From assembly GCF_001523745.2 (NCBI RefSeq), contig NZ_CP013387.1, positions 2,232,001 through 2,296,000 of the forward strand: 64,000 nucleotides of DNA. Direction: 5' to 3'. The DNA comes from Burkholderia mayonis. GTDB taxonomy: Bacteria; Pseudomonadota; Gammaproteobacteria; Burkholderiales; Burkholderiaceae. Position numbers and translations under genes: made by a program. Numbering within the stretch: position 1 is the first letter of the stretch; every line of letters starts with the position of its first letter. Positions 8,293 through 16,800 of the stretch are shown here, in pieces. The notes below the pieces were generated by a model that saw nothing but the letters and a program-made list of their open reading frames with translations, had not been told where the DNA came from and did not search any database.

Positions 8293-9561
8293 TCATCGCT
8301 CCATCGCCCGCGCGAGCAGCATCTCGCGCTCGCGCGCATTGAGCGTCATGTCGGCCGCGCGCCGAAACTCCGCCTGCGCCTCGTCGCGCCGCCCGAGCTT
8401 CGCGAGCAGATCGCCGCGCACGCTCGGCAGCCAGTGGTAGCGCGCGAGCGCCGGATCGGCGGCGAGCGCGTCGACGATTTCGAGCCCCGCCGCCGGCCCG
8501 AACGCCATGCCGACCGCGACTGCGCGATTCAGCTCGACAACGGGTGAAGGCGCGACTTGCGCAAGCGCATCGTAAAGCGCGACGATCTGCGCCCACTCGG
8601 TGTCGTCGGCGCTGCGCGCACGCGCGTGACACGCGGCGAGCGCCGCCTGCAGCGCATACGGGCCGCTCGCGCCGCCGAGCGCTTCCGAGCGCGCGAGGGC
8701 GGCGAGCCCGCGCCGGATCAGCAACGGATCCCAGCGGCTGCGGTCCTGATCGAGCAGCAGCACCGGACGCCCTTGCGCATCGGTGCGCGCGTGCATCCGC
8801 GACGCCTGGATTTCCATCAACGCGACGAGTCCATGGACTTCGCTCTCGTCGGGCGCGAGCTCGGCGAGCACGCGTCCGAGCCGCAGCGCTTCGTCAGTCA
8901 GCGCGGGACGCATCCAGTCGTCGCCGGCCGTCGCCGAATAGCCTTCGTTGAAGATCAGGTAGATCACTTCGAGCACCGAAGCAAGCCGCGACGCGCGCTC
9001 CGGCGCGCGCGGCACCTCGAACGGCACCTTCGCCGCCGACAACGTGCGCTTCGCGCGCACGATCCGCTGTGCGATCGTCGGCTCGGGCGTGAGGAACGCG
9101 CGCGCGATCTCGCCCGTCGTCAGCCCGCCCAGCAGGCGCAGCGTGAGCGCGACGCGCGCGTCGGTCGACAGCACCGGATGGCACGCAGTGAACACGAGCC
9201 GCAGCAGATCGTCGCCGATGTCGTCGTCGCGCGCCGCTTCGAGCACGTCGACGACGTCCGGCGCCACGTGTGCGCCGAGCGCGTCGAGATCGAGGCCGAT
9301 CTGCTCGCGCTTGCGCGCATGCAGCGCGTTCTGTCGCAGGTGATCGAGCGCGCGGCGCTTCGCGGCCGTCATCAGCCATGCGCCCGGATTCTCCGGCACG
9401 CCGTCGCGCGGCCAGTGCTCGAGCGCGGCGACGAGCGCGTCCTGCGCAAGCTCCTCGGCGGCGCCGACGTCGCGCACGAGCCGCGCGACGTGCGCGATGA
9501 TTCTTGCCGCCTCGATCCGCCAGACGGCATCGATCGCGCGATGAACGGCGGCGTCCGTCAT
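8293..9561 (-). CDS. ECF42-group RNA polymerase sigma factor
   Basis: The 422-residue protein has sigma region 2 near residues 10-80 (AEELAQDALVAALEHWPRDGVPENPGAW is spread over this part) and region 4 near 120-190 (LTLRLLGGLTTGEIARAFL). A long helical C-terminal extension follows with the conserved DUF6596-type stretch YLIFNEGYSA and a TPR-like tail. This is the form of ECF42 factors, in which the extension is needed for activity and no anti-sigma factor is encoded nearby. ECF42 genes are usually linked to DGPF/YCII genes, as here. ATG 9561 overlaps the stop of the SRPBCC gene by four bases, so the two are translationally coupled. The inducing signal is unknown. Confidence 0.93.
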   Translation of the reverse strand: MTDAAVHRAIDAVWRIEAARIIAHVARLVRDVGAAEELAQDALVAALEHWPRDGVPENPGAWLMTAAKRRALDHLRQNALHARKREQIGLDLDALGAHVAPDVVDVLEAARDDDIGDDLLRLVFTACHPVLSTDARVALTLRLLGGLTTGEIARAFLTPEPTIAQRIVRAKRTLSAAKVPFEVPRAPERASRLASVLEVIYLIFNEGYSATAGDDWMRPALTDEALRLGRVLAELAPDESEVHGLVALMEIQASRMHARTDAQGRPVLLLDQDRSRWDPLLIRRGLAALARSEALGGASGPYALQAALAACHARARSADDTEWAQIVALYDALAQVAPSPVVELNRAVAVGMAFGPAAGLEIVDALAADPALARYHWLPSVRGDLLAKLGRRDEAQAEFRRAADMTLNAREREMLLARAMER

Positions 9562-10097
9562 GCGCGCCCTTCCGCGAGCGCCTTCAGGTTCGCGAGCCCC
9601 GCGGTGAAATCCGCACCGATCATCTTGTCGATGCTGAAGAACACCTGCATCAGCTTCGACAGGAACGGCGACGGGCCGCGCATCGCCCACGTGACGACCG
9701 TCGCGTCGCCGTCCGGCCGCAGCGTGAATTCCGCGACGTCGTGCGCCTCGAACGGCTTCACGAAATCGAGCCGCATCGTCACGTGCGACGGCGCTTCGAG
9801 CTCGGTGATCTCGAAGCGCCCGACGCCGACCTTATCGCTCGTCCACGCATAGCTCGCGCCGACACCGGACGTCACCGCGCCGTATTCGCCGCGCAGCGCC
9901 GGATCCTTGCGCTCATATGGGTTCCACGTATTGAAGCGGTGCAGGTCCGCCACGTATGGAAAGATGCGCTCGGCGTTCGCATCGATCCGCGCGCTGCGCT
10001 CGACGCGAAACGTGCCCGGCCGCGACGCCGCATACAGCATCAGCAGCAGCGCCAGCGCGACCGCCGCCGCGCAGGCGATCACCACGATCTCGACCAT
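9558..10097 (-). CDS. SRPBCC (START-like) family protein with N-terminal membrane helix
   Basis: The 179-residue protein starts with a strongly hydrophobic segment (about residues 3-23), then a SRPBCC ligand-binding fold: RSARIDANAERIFPYVADLH, FNTWNPYERKDP, and a final helix ending GLANLKALAE. Such proteins bind hydrophobic ligands in a deep pocket; this subgroup is often labelled polyketide cyclase, but no ligand can be read from the sequence. The membrane helix suggests anchoring to the inner membrane. It lies in the ECF42 operon, 21 bases after a YCII gene and overlapping the sigma-factor start. Confidence 0.85.
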   Translation of the reverse strand: MVEIVVIACAAAVALALLLMLYAASRPGTFRVERSARIDANAERIFPYVADLHRFNTWNPYERKDPALRGEYGAVTSGVGASYAWTSDKVGVGRFEITELEAPSHVTMRLDFVKPFEAHDVAEFTLRPDGDATVVTWAMRGPSPFLSKLMQVFFSIDKMIGADFTAGLANLKALAEGRA

Positions 10098-10118
10098 CGC
10101 CGTCTCCTCTCGCTCGCG

Positions 10119-10532
10119 TCAGCCGAGCTTGCTGTCGAGCTCGCGGAACCGCTCGACCGCATCGCTCGGCTCGAAGTCGTCGAACTCGAACAGCTGCCGC
10201 ACTTCGATCTCGCCGTCCTCGCGCTCGCCGAACGGCGCGGGAAAACGGCGGGTCCATTCGAGCGCCTCGTCGCGCGACCGCACCTGGATCAGCGTATAGC
10301 CGGCGATCAGTTCCTTCGTTTCGGTGAACGGACCGTCGACGACGGTGCGCTTGCCGCCCGAATAACGAACGCGCCAGCCCTTCGACGACGGCTGCAGCCC
10401 CGACGCATCGAGCAGCACGCCCGCCTTCGCCAGTTCTTCGTGATAGGTCGCCATCGCGGCGATCAGGGATTCGTCGGGCATCGCACCGGACTCGCTCGTC
10501 GCGTTGGCCTTCACCATGATCATGAAACGCAT
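10119..10532 (-). CDS. YCII-related (DGPF) protein
   Basis: The 137-residue protein is a YCII/DGPF domain protein: MRFMIMVKANATSESG at the start and the name-giving DGPF motif in VVDGPFTETKELIAG near residue 70. DGPF proteins are the usual partners and targets of ECF42 sigma factors; their enzymatic role is unsettled. ATG 10532 has an AAAGGAGAG ribosome site; the open frame upstream of it is not family-like. The SRPBCC and sigma-factor genes follow closely. Confidence 0.92.
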   Translation of the reverse strand: MRFMIMVKANATSESGAMPDESLIAAMATYHEELAKAGVLLDASGLQPSSKGWRVRYSGGKRTVVDGPFTETKELIAGYTLIQVRSRDEALEWTRRFPAPFGEREDGEIEVRQLFEFDDFEPSDAVERFRELDSKLG

Positions 10533-10948
10533 CGCTCTCTCCTTTGGCAGATGGACGGACGCCTCATCCGGCATCCCGACCCTACGACGGACAATGCGAT
10601 CGCCGCTCGACATTCCGGGCGTCGAACTCGGGAAAACCCCTAGCGCCGGTTCACGCGCATGACGGGCTTGCACTCGCCGCCCAAAAAGCCAAGCGCAAGA
10701 ACGAATACAGGATGTATTCGCAGCGGGCATGGCGCGGCGATCGGCCTTTCCGGCGGCCGATCCCGCGAAATTCGGGGTGTTTGGCCCGGCCAGACGATGC
10801 GCCTCCCTCGTTGCACTGCGCCCCGCGGTAAGCCCCGTTGGCAGGCGGCATGCAGCGCACGTTCGCAAACCCGTTTAGCGTGAACGGACCCTGGATCGAT
10901 GCGATACGCGACGCCCGGCGGGCGTCGGTCGGATTCACGCGAAACCGC
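10533..10948. other. Gap between the two YCII genes
   Basis: About 416 bases on the minus-strand path between the two DGPF genes. I see no gene here. The distance suggests either a second internal promoter or a long untranslated stretch within the operon. Confidence 0.4.
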
Positions 10949-11302
10949 TCAGGAGAAGCACGGGCCGATCTCGCGCACCTCGACCGAGCACCACTCGGCA
11001 GCAGGGCAGCCCTTCGCGATTGCGAGCGCTTCGCCTTCCGTCTCGACGTCGAGCAGGAAGAAGCCGCCGACCATTTCCTTCGCTTCGGCGAACGGTCCGT
11101 CGACGAGGCGCACTTCGCCGTTGCGCACCTGCACGCGCGTCGACTTGTCGTCGGACACGAGCGATTCGGCGCCGATCAGCACGCCGCGCGATTGAAGCTC
11201 GCCGGCGAAGTGGCGCATCCGCTCGTACAGGATTTCGCCTTCGGCTCGCGTGCGTGCCGTGCGTTGGCCCCGCGGTTCGATGATCAACAACATGTAGCTC
11301 AT
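10949..11302 (-). CDS. YCII-related (DGPF) protein
   Basis: The 117-residue protein has the same DGPF fold as its downstream neighbour: SYMLLIIEPRGQR at the start and VRLVDGPFAEAKEMVGG near residue 68. It is shorter and only modestly similar to the other copy, so the two are old paralogues rather than a recent duplication. ATG 11302 is fixed by a near-perfect AGGAGGTGA ribosome site. It is the first gene on the path to the ECF42 factor, and a 22-bp palindrome sits about 36 bases upstream. Confidence 0.92.
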   Translation of the reverse strand: MSYMLLIIEPRGQRTARTRAEGEILYERMRHFAGELQSRGVLIGAESLVSDDKSTRVQVRNGEVRLVDGPFAEAKEMVGGFFLLDVETEGEALAIAKGCPAAEWCSVEVREIGPCFS

Positions 11303-11337
11303 TTGCGTCACCTCCTGTGACGATGCCGTCCGGAATC

Positions 11338-11359
11338 GCTCGATGCGGCCGCATCGAGC
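11338..11359. promoter_or_regulatory. Perfect 22-bp palindrome upstream of the YCII gene
   Basis: Each half is GCTCGATGCGG or its complement with no spacer. It lies 36 bases before the start of the first DGPF gene. It may be an operator for a dimeric regulator; as RNA it could not form a hairpin with a normal loop unless the centre opens. Confidence 0.45.
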
Positions 11360-11616
11360 CGGCAATCGCTGATGGCCGCGCCTCTATTCTGAGCGGCTGG
11401 CGTGCGGCGGTCCATCGGAATCGAAGGCTTCCCCTGCGATGCGGAACCGCGCGGGTGAACACGCGGCCGGCGCGTGAAAGCGCCCGGCGTCGCCTCGCCC
11501 CGGATGCAGGAAACGGTTCTATCGCGAATCGCCGATCCCGCATCGACGATGCGCCGTGAATACGGCCCCCAAAAATATGGCCTGATTACATATCCATGTC
11601 TATTCTTTACGCAAAA

Positions 11617-11644
11617 CTGTCAACATGCGTCATTAAGCTTTCAG
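11617..11644 (+). promoter_or_regulatory. Possible Pho-box-like direct repeats
   Basis: CTGTCAA (11617), GCGTCAT (11627) and CTTTCAG (11638) are spaced by about one helical turn, as in PhoB sites built from CTGTCAT units. They lie 26-53 bases before the nuclease start, in a locally AT-rich promoter region. Matches are imperfect and the spacing is one base short of the standard, so this is tentative. Confidence 0.3.
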
Positions 11645-11669
11645 GATTCCCACACAACGGACCGTCCTC

Positions 11670-13544
11670 ATGCGCACTCCGATACCCTTGCTCGCCGCCC
11701 TGTCGCTCCTTCCGTCCCTCGCCGCCGCGCCCGCCTTCGCGGCCACCGCCGCGCCCGTCAGCACGAACTGCGGCGGCAGCGCGACGCCGATCGCCGAGAT
11801 CCAGGGCGCCGGCGCACCGTCTCCGCTCGCCGGCCAGAATGTATCGATCGAAGCCGTCGTCACGGCCGACTTCGGCGGCACCGACGGCTTCGGCGGCTTC
11901 TTCGTCCAGCAGGCCGATCCGCAGCGCCGCAACCAGCCCGGCGTGTCCGAAGGGCTGTTCGTCTATGCGCCGAAGGCGCGCGCGCAAGCGGGCGATCTCG
12001 TGCATCTGGCGGGCAAGGTCGAAGAGAAATACGGGCAGACGCAGCTCACGCTGTCGGGCGGCATCGCGGTCTGCGGGAGCGGCCAGTCGGTCACGCCCGC
12101 GACGCTCACGCTGCCCGTCGACAACGCGAGCACGTTCGCCGCATACGAAGGGATGCTCGTGCGGCTGCCGCAGACATTGACCGTCACCGAAGTCTACGAG
12201 CTCGGCCGCTACGGCAGCGTGCTGCTCAGCAACGGGCGCCTGCGCACGCCGACGAGCGTCGTGCCGCCCGCGCAGGCGAAAACGGTGGCCGAAGCGAACG
12301 CGCGCAACCGGCTGATCCTCGACGACGGCTCGAACAAGCAGAATCCGGCGACCATCCCGTATCCGGCGCCGGCGCTGAGCGCCGCGAACACGCTGCGCGC
12401 GGGTTACACGGTCGGCGGCGTCGAAGGCGTGCTGGAGATGCGCTACGGCGCGTGGCGCCTGCAGCCGGTGCCGGGCGCGCGCACGCCGGCGTTCGGCGCG
12501 AGTGCGAATCCGCGCACGACTGCGCCCGCACGCGATCCGCGCGCGAACCTGCGGGTCGCTTCGTTTAACGTACTGAATTATTTCAACGGCGACGGCACCG
12601 GCGGCGGCTTCGACGATCCGAACAACCGCGGCGCGAAGAACTACGACGAGTTCGTCCGTCAGGACGCGAAGATCGTCAGCGCGCTGAAAGCGCTCGATGC
12701 CGACGTGATCGGCCTGATGGAAATCGAGAACGACGGCTACGGCGAGCTGAGCGCCGTGCGCCAACTGGCGGCGAAGCTCGGCGACGGCTGGCGCGTCGTC
12801 GATCCGGGCGTCGCGCGGCTCGGCGGCGACGCAATCTCGGTCGCGCTGATCTATGACAGCCGCAAGGTGAAGCCGGTCGGCCAGGCGGCGACGCTCGCGA
12901 TCGACGACAAGAACCGCCAGCCGCTCGCGCAAACCTTCCGGCCCGTCGGCGGCTCGCGCGCGGTGACGGTCGCCGTGAATCACCTGAAATCGAAGAACTG
13001 CCCGGACGCAGCGGGCGACGACCTCGACCAGGGCGACGGCCAGGGCTGCTGGAACGCGACGCGCACGCGCGCGGCGTCGAAGGTCGCGGACTGGCTCGCC
13101 CGCACGCCGACCGGCGTGCCGAGCGAAGGCGTGCTGCTGATCGGCGACCTGAACAGTTACACGTACGAGGACCCGGTTCGCACGCTCGAGTCGCGCGGCT
13201 ACGTGAATCTCGTGTCGAGCAAGATCGGCGCGGGCGCGTACAGCTACGTGTACAACGGCGAGGCCGGCTATCTCGACCACGCGCTCGCGTCGCGCGCGCT
13301 CGCGTCGCGCGTGAAGGCGGTGCACGACTGGCACATCAACGCGGACGAGCCGATCGCACTGCAATACACGCTCGCGTACAAGACCGCCGAACAGCAGCGC
13401 ACGTACTACGCGCCCGACGCGTATCGCTCGTCGGATCACGACCCGGTGCTGATCGACATCGCGCTCGCCGACGAATATGCGGCCGCCGCCTCCCGCAAGG
13501 GCGCAGAAATGGCGGACGCGCATAGTCGTCGCGCCTGGCGGTAA
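11670..13544 (+). CDS. ExeM/NucH-type secreted endonuclease
   Basis: The 624-residue protein has a Sec signal peptide (residues 1-25, cut after AFA), an N-terminal OB-fold-like region (about 50-170) and a C-terminal endonuclease/exonuclease/phosphatase domain from about residue 290. The catalytic motifs are visible in order: VASFNVLNYFN, GLMEIEND, LIGDLNSYTYEDP and the terminal SDHDPVLIDIA. This is the layout of extracellular DNases of the ExeM/NucH family, which release phosphate and nutrients from DNA or loosen biofilm DNA. A phosphate-starvation control is possible given the upstream repeats. No lamin-tail or GlyGly-CTERM anchor is seen. It is transcribed alone and followed by a strong hairpin. 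Confidence 0.9.
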   Translation: MRTPIPLLAALSLLPSLAAAPAFAATAAPVSTNCGGSATPIAEIQGAGAPSPLAGQNVSIEAVVTADFGGTDGFGGFFVQQADPQRRNQPGVSEGLFVYAPKARAQAGDLVHLAGKVEEKYGQTQLTLSGGIAVCGSGQSVTPATLTLPVDNASTFAAYEGMLVRLPQTLTVTEVYELGRYGSVLLSNGRLRTPTSVVPPAQAKTVAEANARNRLILDDGSNKQNPATIPYPAPALSAANTLRAGYTVGGVEGVLEMRYGAWRLQPVPGARTPAFGASANPRTTAPARDPRANLRVASFNVLNYFNGDGTGGGFDDPNNRGAKNYDEFVRQDAKIVSALKALDADVIGLMEIENDGYGELSAVRQLAAKLGDGWRVVDPGVARLGGDAISVALIYDSRKVKPVGQAATLAIDDKNRQPLAQTFRPVGGSRAVTVAVNHLKSKNCPDAAGDDLDQGDGQGCWNATRTRAASKVADWLARTPTGVPSEGVLLIGDLNSYTYEDPVRTLESRGYVNLVSSKIGAGAYSYVYNGEAGYLDHALASRALASRVKAVHDWHINADEPIALQYTLAYKTAEQQRTYYAPDAYRSSDHDPVLIDIALADEYAAAASRKGAEMADAHSRRAWR

Positions 13545-14209
13545 CGCATCCGATGTCGCGCCGTTCGTCATGCGGGCCGTGTGACGAACGATGCTTCCGC
13601 GCATGCCGTGCGATGCCGGCATGCGCGGAAGCGGTGCCGGGCATCGAGCGGCTGGTTGCCGGTCGCCGGTTGCCGACGCAGACAAATCGGCCTCCTTTGA
13701 ATTTTCCTCGTCGCATCGCTTCAACGCATGTCGCTCGCGAACACATTCGACGATTGCGGCGACGAATCCGCGATCGATCCGCTCGTGCCGGCGACGTCGG
13801 ATCATTCGGCGCGCACACGCGCTGCCGTGCCGACATGACGACGGAATCCTCACGGCGATCGCTTCGCGAAACGCCCGTCCCGCCCCCTCGAGCGATCGCG
13901 GCAATGGACGAAACGGTCCGCACAAGAAGCAAAAGACCGCAGCCGGTGCGCAATCGGAGCAAGTCACATTTACCGAATGCCGCCGCGCAAACCCGGAAAA
14001 ATCTCCTTTTCCAATTCGCACACTTAATCGATTCCTGCATCCGATCGCCGCACAAAATGTTGCATTTTCCGCCAAGCCCCGCCCCGCAAAGGCTTCGGCC
14101 CCATCGCGACGGCCCGCCGCGGCCGGCGCGCGAAACTCAGGGCCGGATAGTGGATCACACTTGAGCAACGCCCGCACATTTCCCTCAAACCATCAGGAGA
14201 ACGACCATC
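13545..14209. other. Intergenic gap after the nuclease gene
   Basis: About 665 bases with one strong hairpin near its left end and a less GC-rich stretch around 13960-14060 that probably holds the promoter of the DUF883 gene. Open frames here on both strands do not look like proteins. Confidence 0.5.
13593..13632 (+). terminator. Perfect 15-bp hairpin downstream of the nuclease gene
   Basis: Arms 13593-13607 and 13618-13632 pair without mismatch around a ten-base loop. It follows the nuclease stop by 49 bases. There is no T-run, so it may stabilise the 3' end rather than terminate alone. Confidence 0.6.
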
Positions 14210-14590
14210 ATGGCTCTTTCCGACACTGTCGAATACAAGCTTGACCGCGGCCTCTCCGAAGCACGACGCGTCGGCCGCCGGTTCGCACGCGATGCGCGTT
14301 CCGCGGCGCGCGACTTGAACGGCGACGTGAAGGACAACATGCGCTCGCTCGTCGACGAGCTCGACGCGCTGCTGAAGGAGGACGGCGACGCCGATGCGCT
14401 CCGCAAGCGCCTGCACGGGCGGCTCGAAGCCGCGCGCGACACGCTCGACGACGCATCGTGGCACGCGTCGCGCCGGCTGCGCGAATCCGCCGAGCGCGTG
14501 TCGCAGGTCGTCCACGACAATCCGTGGCAAACGGCCGGCATCGTCGCCGGCCTCGCATTCGCGGCAGGCATCCTCCTTGCGCGTCGATAA
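14210..14590 (+). CDS. DUF883 (ElaB/YqjD-type) inner-membrane protein
   Basis: The 126-residue protein has a charged, helical N-terminal part with coiled-coil character (residues 10-100) and one C-terminal membrane helix, NPWQTAGIVAGLAFAAGILL, followed by two arginines. This fits the ElaB/YgaM/YqjD family, tail-anchored proteins that bind ribosomes at the membrane in stationary phase in E. coli. ATG 14210 has an AGGAGA ribosome site. The SYLF lipoprotein gene follows after 45 bases, so the two are probably co-transcribed as stress or envelope genes. Confidence 0.88.
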   Translation: MALSDTVEYKLDRGLSEARRVGRRFARDARSAARDLNGDVKDNMRSLVDELDALLKEDGDADALRKRLHGRLEAARDTLDDASWHASRRLRESAERVSQVVHDNPWQTAGIVAGLAFAAGILLARR

Positions 14591-14635
14591 GCGCGGCGCT
14601 TTCGCCCGTTCAACCATCAAGATGGAGGAAGCATC

Positions 14636-15220
14636 ATGCGCAAGACACTCGTTATGAAGGTCGCGATCGCGACCGTGCTCGGCAGCCTGGCGCTCGCAGG
14701 CTGCACCACCACGCCCGACAAGCCGGCGACCGCATCGTCCAACGCGTCGACGCGCGAAGCGATCGACGCGCGCGTCAACGCGACGCTGTCGCGCCTCTAC
14801 TCGACGGTGCCGGGCTCGCGTGAACTCGTCTCGAAGTCGCGCGGCGTGCTCGTGTTCCCGAATGTGCTGCAAGCCGGCTTCATCTTCGGCGGCCAGAGCG
14901 GCAACGGCGCGCTGCGCGTCGGCGGCGCGTCGGTCGGCTACTACAACACGTCGTCGCTGTCGGTCGGCCTGCAGGCGGGCGCGCAGTCGAAGGCGCTCAT
15001 CTTCCTGTTCATGACGCAGGATGCGCTCGACAAATTCCGCAGCTCGGAAGGCTGGGCCGCGGGCGCCGACGCGTCGGTCGCGCTCGTCAAGATGGGCGCG
15101 AACGGCGCAGTCGACACGTCGACCGCGACGAGTCCGGTCGACGTGATCGTCCTGACCAACGCCGGCCTGATGGGCGACCTGTCGGTCAACGGCACGAAGG
15201 TCACGCGCCTGAAGCTCTGA
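14636..15220 (+). CDS. SYLF/YSC84-type lipoprotein
   Basis: The 194-residue protein has a lipoprotein signal ending in LALAGC (Cys 22) and a SYLF (YSC84-related) domain: SKSRGVLVFPNVLQAGFIFGG, a glycine-rich middle, and SVGLQAGAQSKALIFLF. SYLF domains bind phospholipids in eukaryotes; the bacterial role is not established. The ribosome site GGAGGAAG is strong. It lies just after the DUF883 gene. Confidence 0.88.
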   Translation: MRKTLVMKVAIATVLGSLALAGCTTTPDKPATASSNASTREAIDARVNATLSRLYSTVPGSRELVSKSRGVLVFPNVLQAGFIFGGQSGNGALRVGGASVGYYNTSSLSVGLQAGAQSKALIFLFMTQDALDKFRSSEGWAAGADASVALVKMGANGAVDTSTATSPVDVIVLTNAGLMGDLSVNGTKVTRLKL

Positions 15221-15437
15221 CGCAACGCGGCGCGACGCTTCTTTTGCCCGCGCCGCTTCTCCCCCGAGCCGCGGCCTCCGCCGCGGCGCTTTCGATCGCA
15301 GCCCGAACGATGTGCGCTCGAGGGCGCGGCAACGCACAGTCGCCGCGCGGGACGCGTCAGGCATAATCGATGCGTCACGGCGGGCCGCCGCGACGCGGCT
15401 TGCCCGTCCGATCAACCATCCTCCCCTTGAGCACACC

Positions 15438-16496
15438 ATGGATAGCGGGAACGATCACCAAAAATTCTTCCACCTGCTGCTGTTCGTCGTCACCGTCGGT
15501 CTTTGCTGGATATTGACGCCGTTCTTCGGCGCGATCTTCTGGGGAACCATTCTCGCGATCCTGTTCCAGCCCGTGCAGCGCTGGCTCGCCGCGCGCTTCG
15601 GCAAACGCCGCAATCTCGCCGCGCTCGTCACGCTGTCGGTCATCATCCTGATCGTGATCCTGCCGCTCGCGTTCGTCGCCGGGACGCTCGTGCAGGAAAT
15701 CGCGTACGTGTATCAGCAGATCAAGGCGATGCAGCCGAACATGACGCAGTACTTCCAGGACATCATGCATGCGCTGCCGACGTCCGTGCATCGCGTGCTG
15801 CACAACTACGGGCTCACCGACATCGCCGGCATCCAGAAGAAGCTGACCGACGGCGCGGCGGCGATCAGCCAGTTCGTCGCGACGCAGGCGCTCAGCATCG
15901 GGCAGAACACATTCCAGTTCGTCGTCAGCTTCGGCGTGATGCTGTATCTCGTGTTCTTCCTGCTGCGCGACGGCGGCGAGATCGGCCGCCGCGTGCGGCG
16001 CGCGCTGCCGCTCGCCGAAGATCACAAGCAGCACCTGCTGACGAAGTTCACGACCGTCGTGCGCGCGACCGTGAAGGGCAACATCGCGGTCGCAGCCGTG
16101 CAGGGTGCGCTCGGCGGCCTGATCTTCTGGATTCTCGGGATCGAAGGCGTGATCCTGTGGGGCGCGCTGATGGCGTTCCTGTCACTGCTGCCCGCGATCG
16201 GCGCGGGGCTCGTCTGGGTGCCCGCCGCCGGCTACCTCGCGGTCACCGGGCAGATCTGGAAATGCGTGATCCTCGTCGCGTTCTGCGTCGGCGTGATCGG
16301 GCTCGTCGACAATCTGCTGCGGCCGATCCTCGTCGGCAAGGACACGAAGATGCCCGACTGGGTCGTGCTGATCTCGACGCTCGGCGGAATGGCGCTCTTC
16401 GGGATCAACGGCTTCGTGATCGGCCCGCTCGTCGCCGCGCTGTTCATGGCGAGCTGGGACATCTTCGCGCGCACGGAGCAGGCCGACTGGGAATGA
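15438..16496 (+). CDS. AI-2E family transporter (PerM/YdiK type)
   Basis: The 352-residue protein has about eight membrane segments: two near the N-terminus (FHLLLFVVTVGLCWILTPFF and TLSVIILIVILPLAFVA are typical), an extracytoplasmic helical region with amphipathic repeats, and five or six in the C-terminal half including GALGGLIFWILGIEGVILWG. It is an AI-2E/UPF0118 permease. Members export autoinducer-2, ions or other small solutes; the substrate here cannot be told. The start was placed at ATG 15438 because the first helix then begins at the usual place. A strong bidirectional terminator lies downstream. Confidence 0.88.
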   Translation: MDSGNDHQKFFHLLLFVVTVGLCWILTPFFGAIFWGTILAILFQPVQRWLAARFGKRRNLAALVTLSVIILIVILPLAFVAGTLVQEIAYVYQQIKAMQPNMTQYFQDIMHALPTSVHRVLHNYGLTDIAGIQKKLTDGAAAISQFVATQALSIGQNTFQFVVSFGVMLYLVFFLLRDGGEIGRRVRRALPLAEDHKQHLLTKFTTVVRATVKGNIAVAAVQGALGGLIFWILGIEGVILWGALMAFLSLLPAIGAGLVWVPAAGYLAVTGQIWKCVILVAFCVGVIGLVDNLLRPILVGKDTKMPDWVVLISTLGGMALFGINGFVIGPLVAALFMASWDIFARTEQADWE

Positions 16497-16562
16497 CGCG
16501 TTGACGGTATCCTGGCGCCCCCGACGCACGACCCGGCGCTCTTCTGGATTCCAAACGAAAAA

Positions 16563-16702
16563 CCCGGCCAGGCTGTCATGCCGTTCTGTTAAGCGTGGTT
16601 CGCAGTGGCCTAGCCCTGCAGAACCAAGGAAAAAGGCCGCTCCGGTATCAATCGGAGCGGCCTTTTTGATCTTGACCGAACGGCATGACGGCCCAGGCCG
16701 GG
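16563..16702. repeat. Large inverted repeat enclosing a terminator
   Basis: Arms 16563-16586 and 16678-16702 pair over about 24 bases with one gap and few mismatches. Inside are a GGTTC/GAACC hairpin (16597-16625) and the terminator (16630-16667). The nested layout could be a miniature mobile element or an elaborate two-way terminator. Confidence 0.7.
16630..16667. terminator. Bidirectional intrinsic terminator
   Basis: A 10-bp GC-rich stem (GGCCGCTCCG with its complement) with an eight-base loop is flanked by an A-run on the left and a T-run on the right. It can end both the AI-2E gene transcript and the convergent small secreted-protein gene. Confidence 0.9.
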
Positions 16703-16800
16703 TTTCTCTGGCGACGCCGACGTCGGCTCCGATCCGGTCCGAGCGACGACGGCAGCCGCATCCGCGCAATATGGCGAAGCGACGCTGCGCGTCGCGCCGC

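Larger units (their letters stand above)
11303..11669. promoter_or_regulatory. Divergent promoter region, YCII operon and exeM-type gene
   Basis: This gap of 367 bases lies between divergent genes. It contains a perfect 22-bp palindrome near the YCII side and AT-richer sequence with spaced CTGTCA-like repeats near the nuclease side. No gene is visible. Confidence 0.5.
16497..16800. other. Convergent gap with nested inverted repeats
   Basis: This gap between convergent genes contains a large imperfect inverted repeat, a small hairpin and a classical terminator nested inside it. No gene is visible. Confidence 0.6.

Noticed and set aside
11607..14177. An 856-residue minus-strand open frame over the nuclease gene
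   Set aside because: It is the GC-skew shadow of the ExeM-type gene, rich in Arg and Ala, without any recognisable domain.
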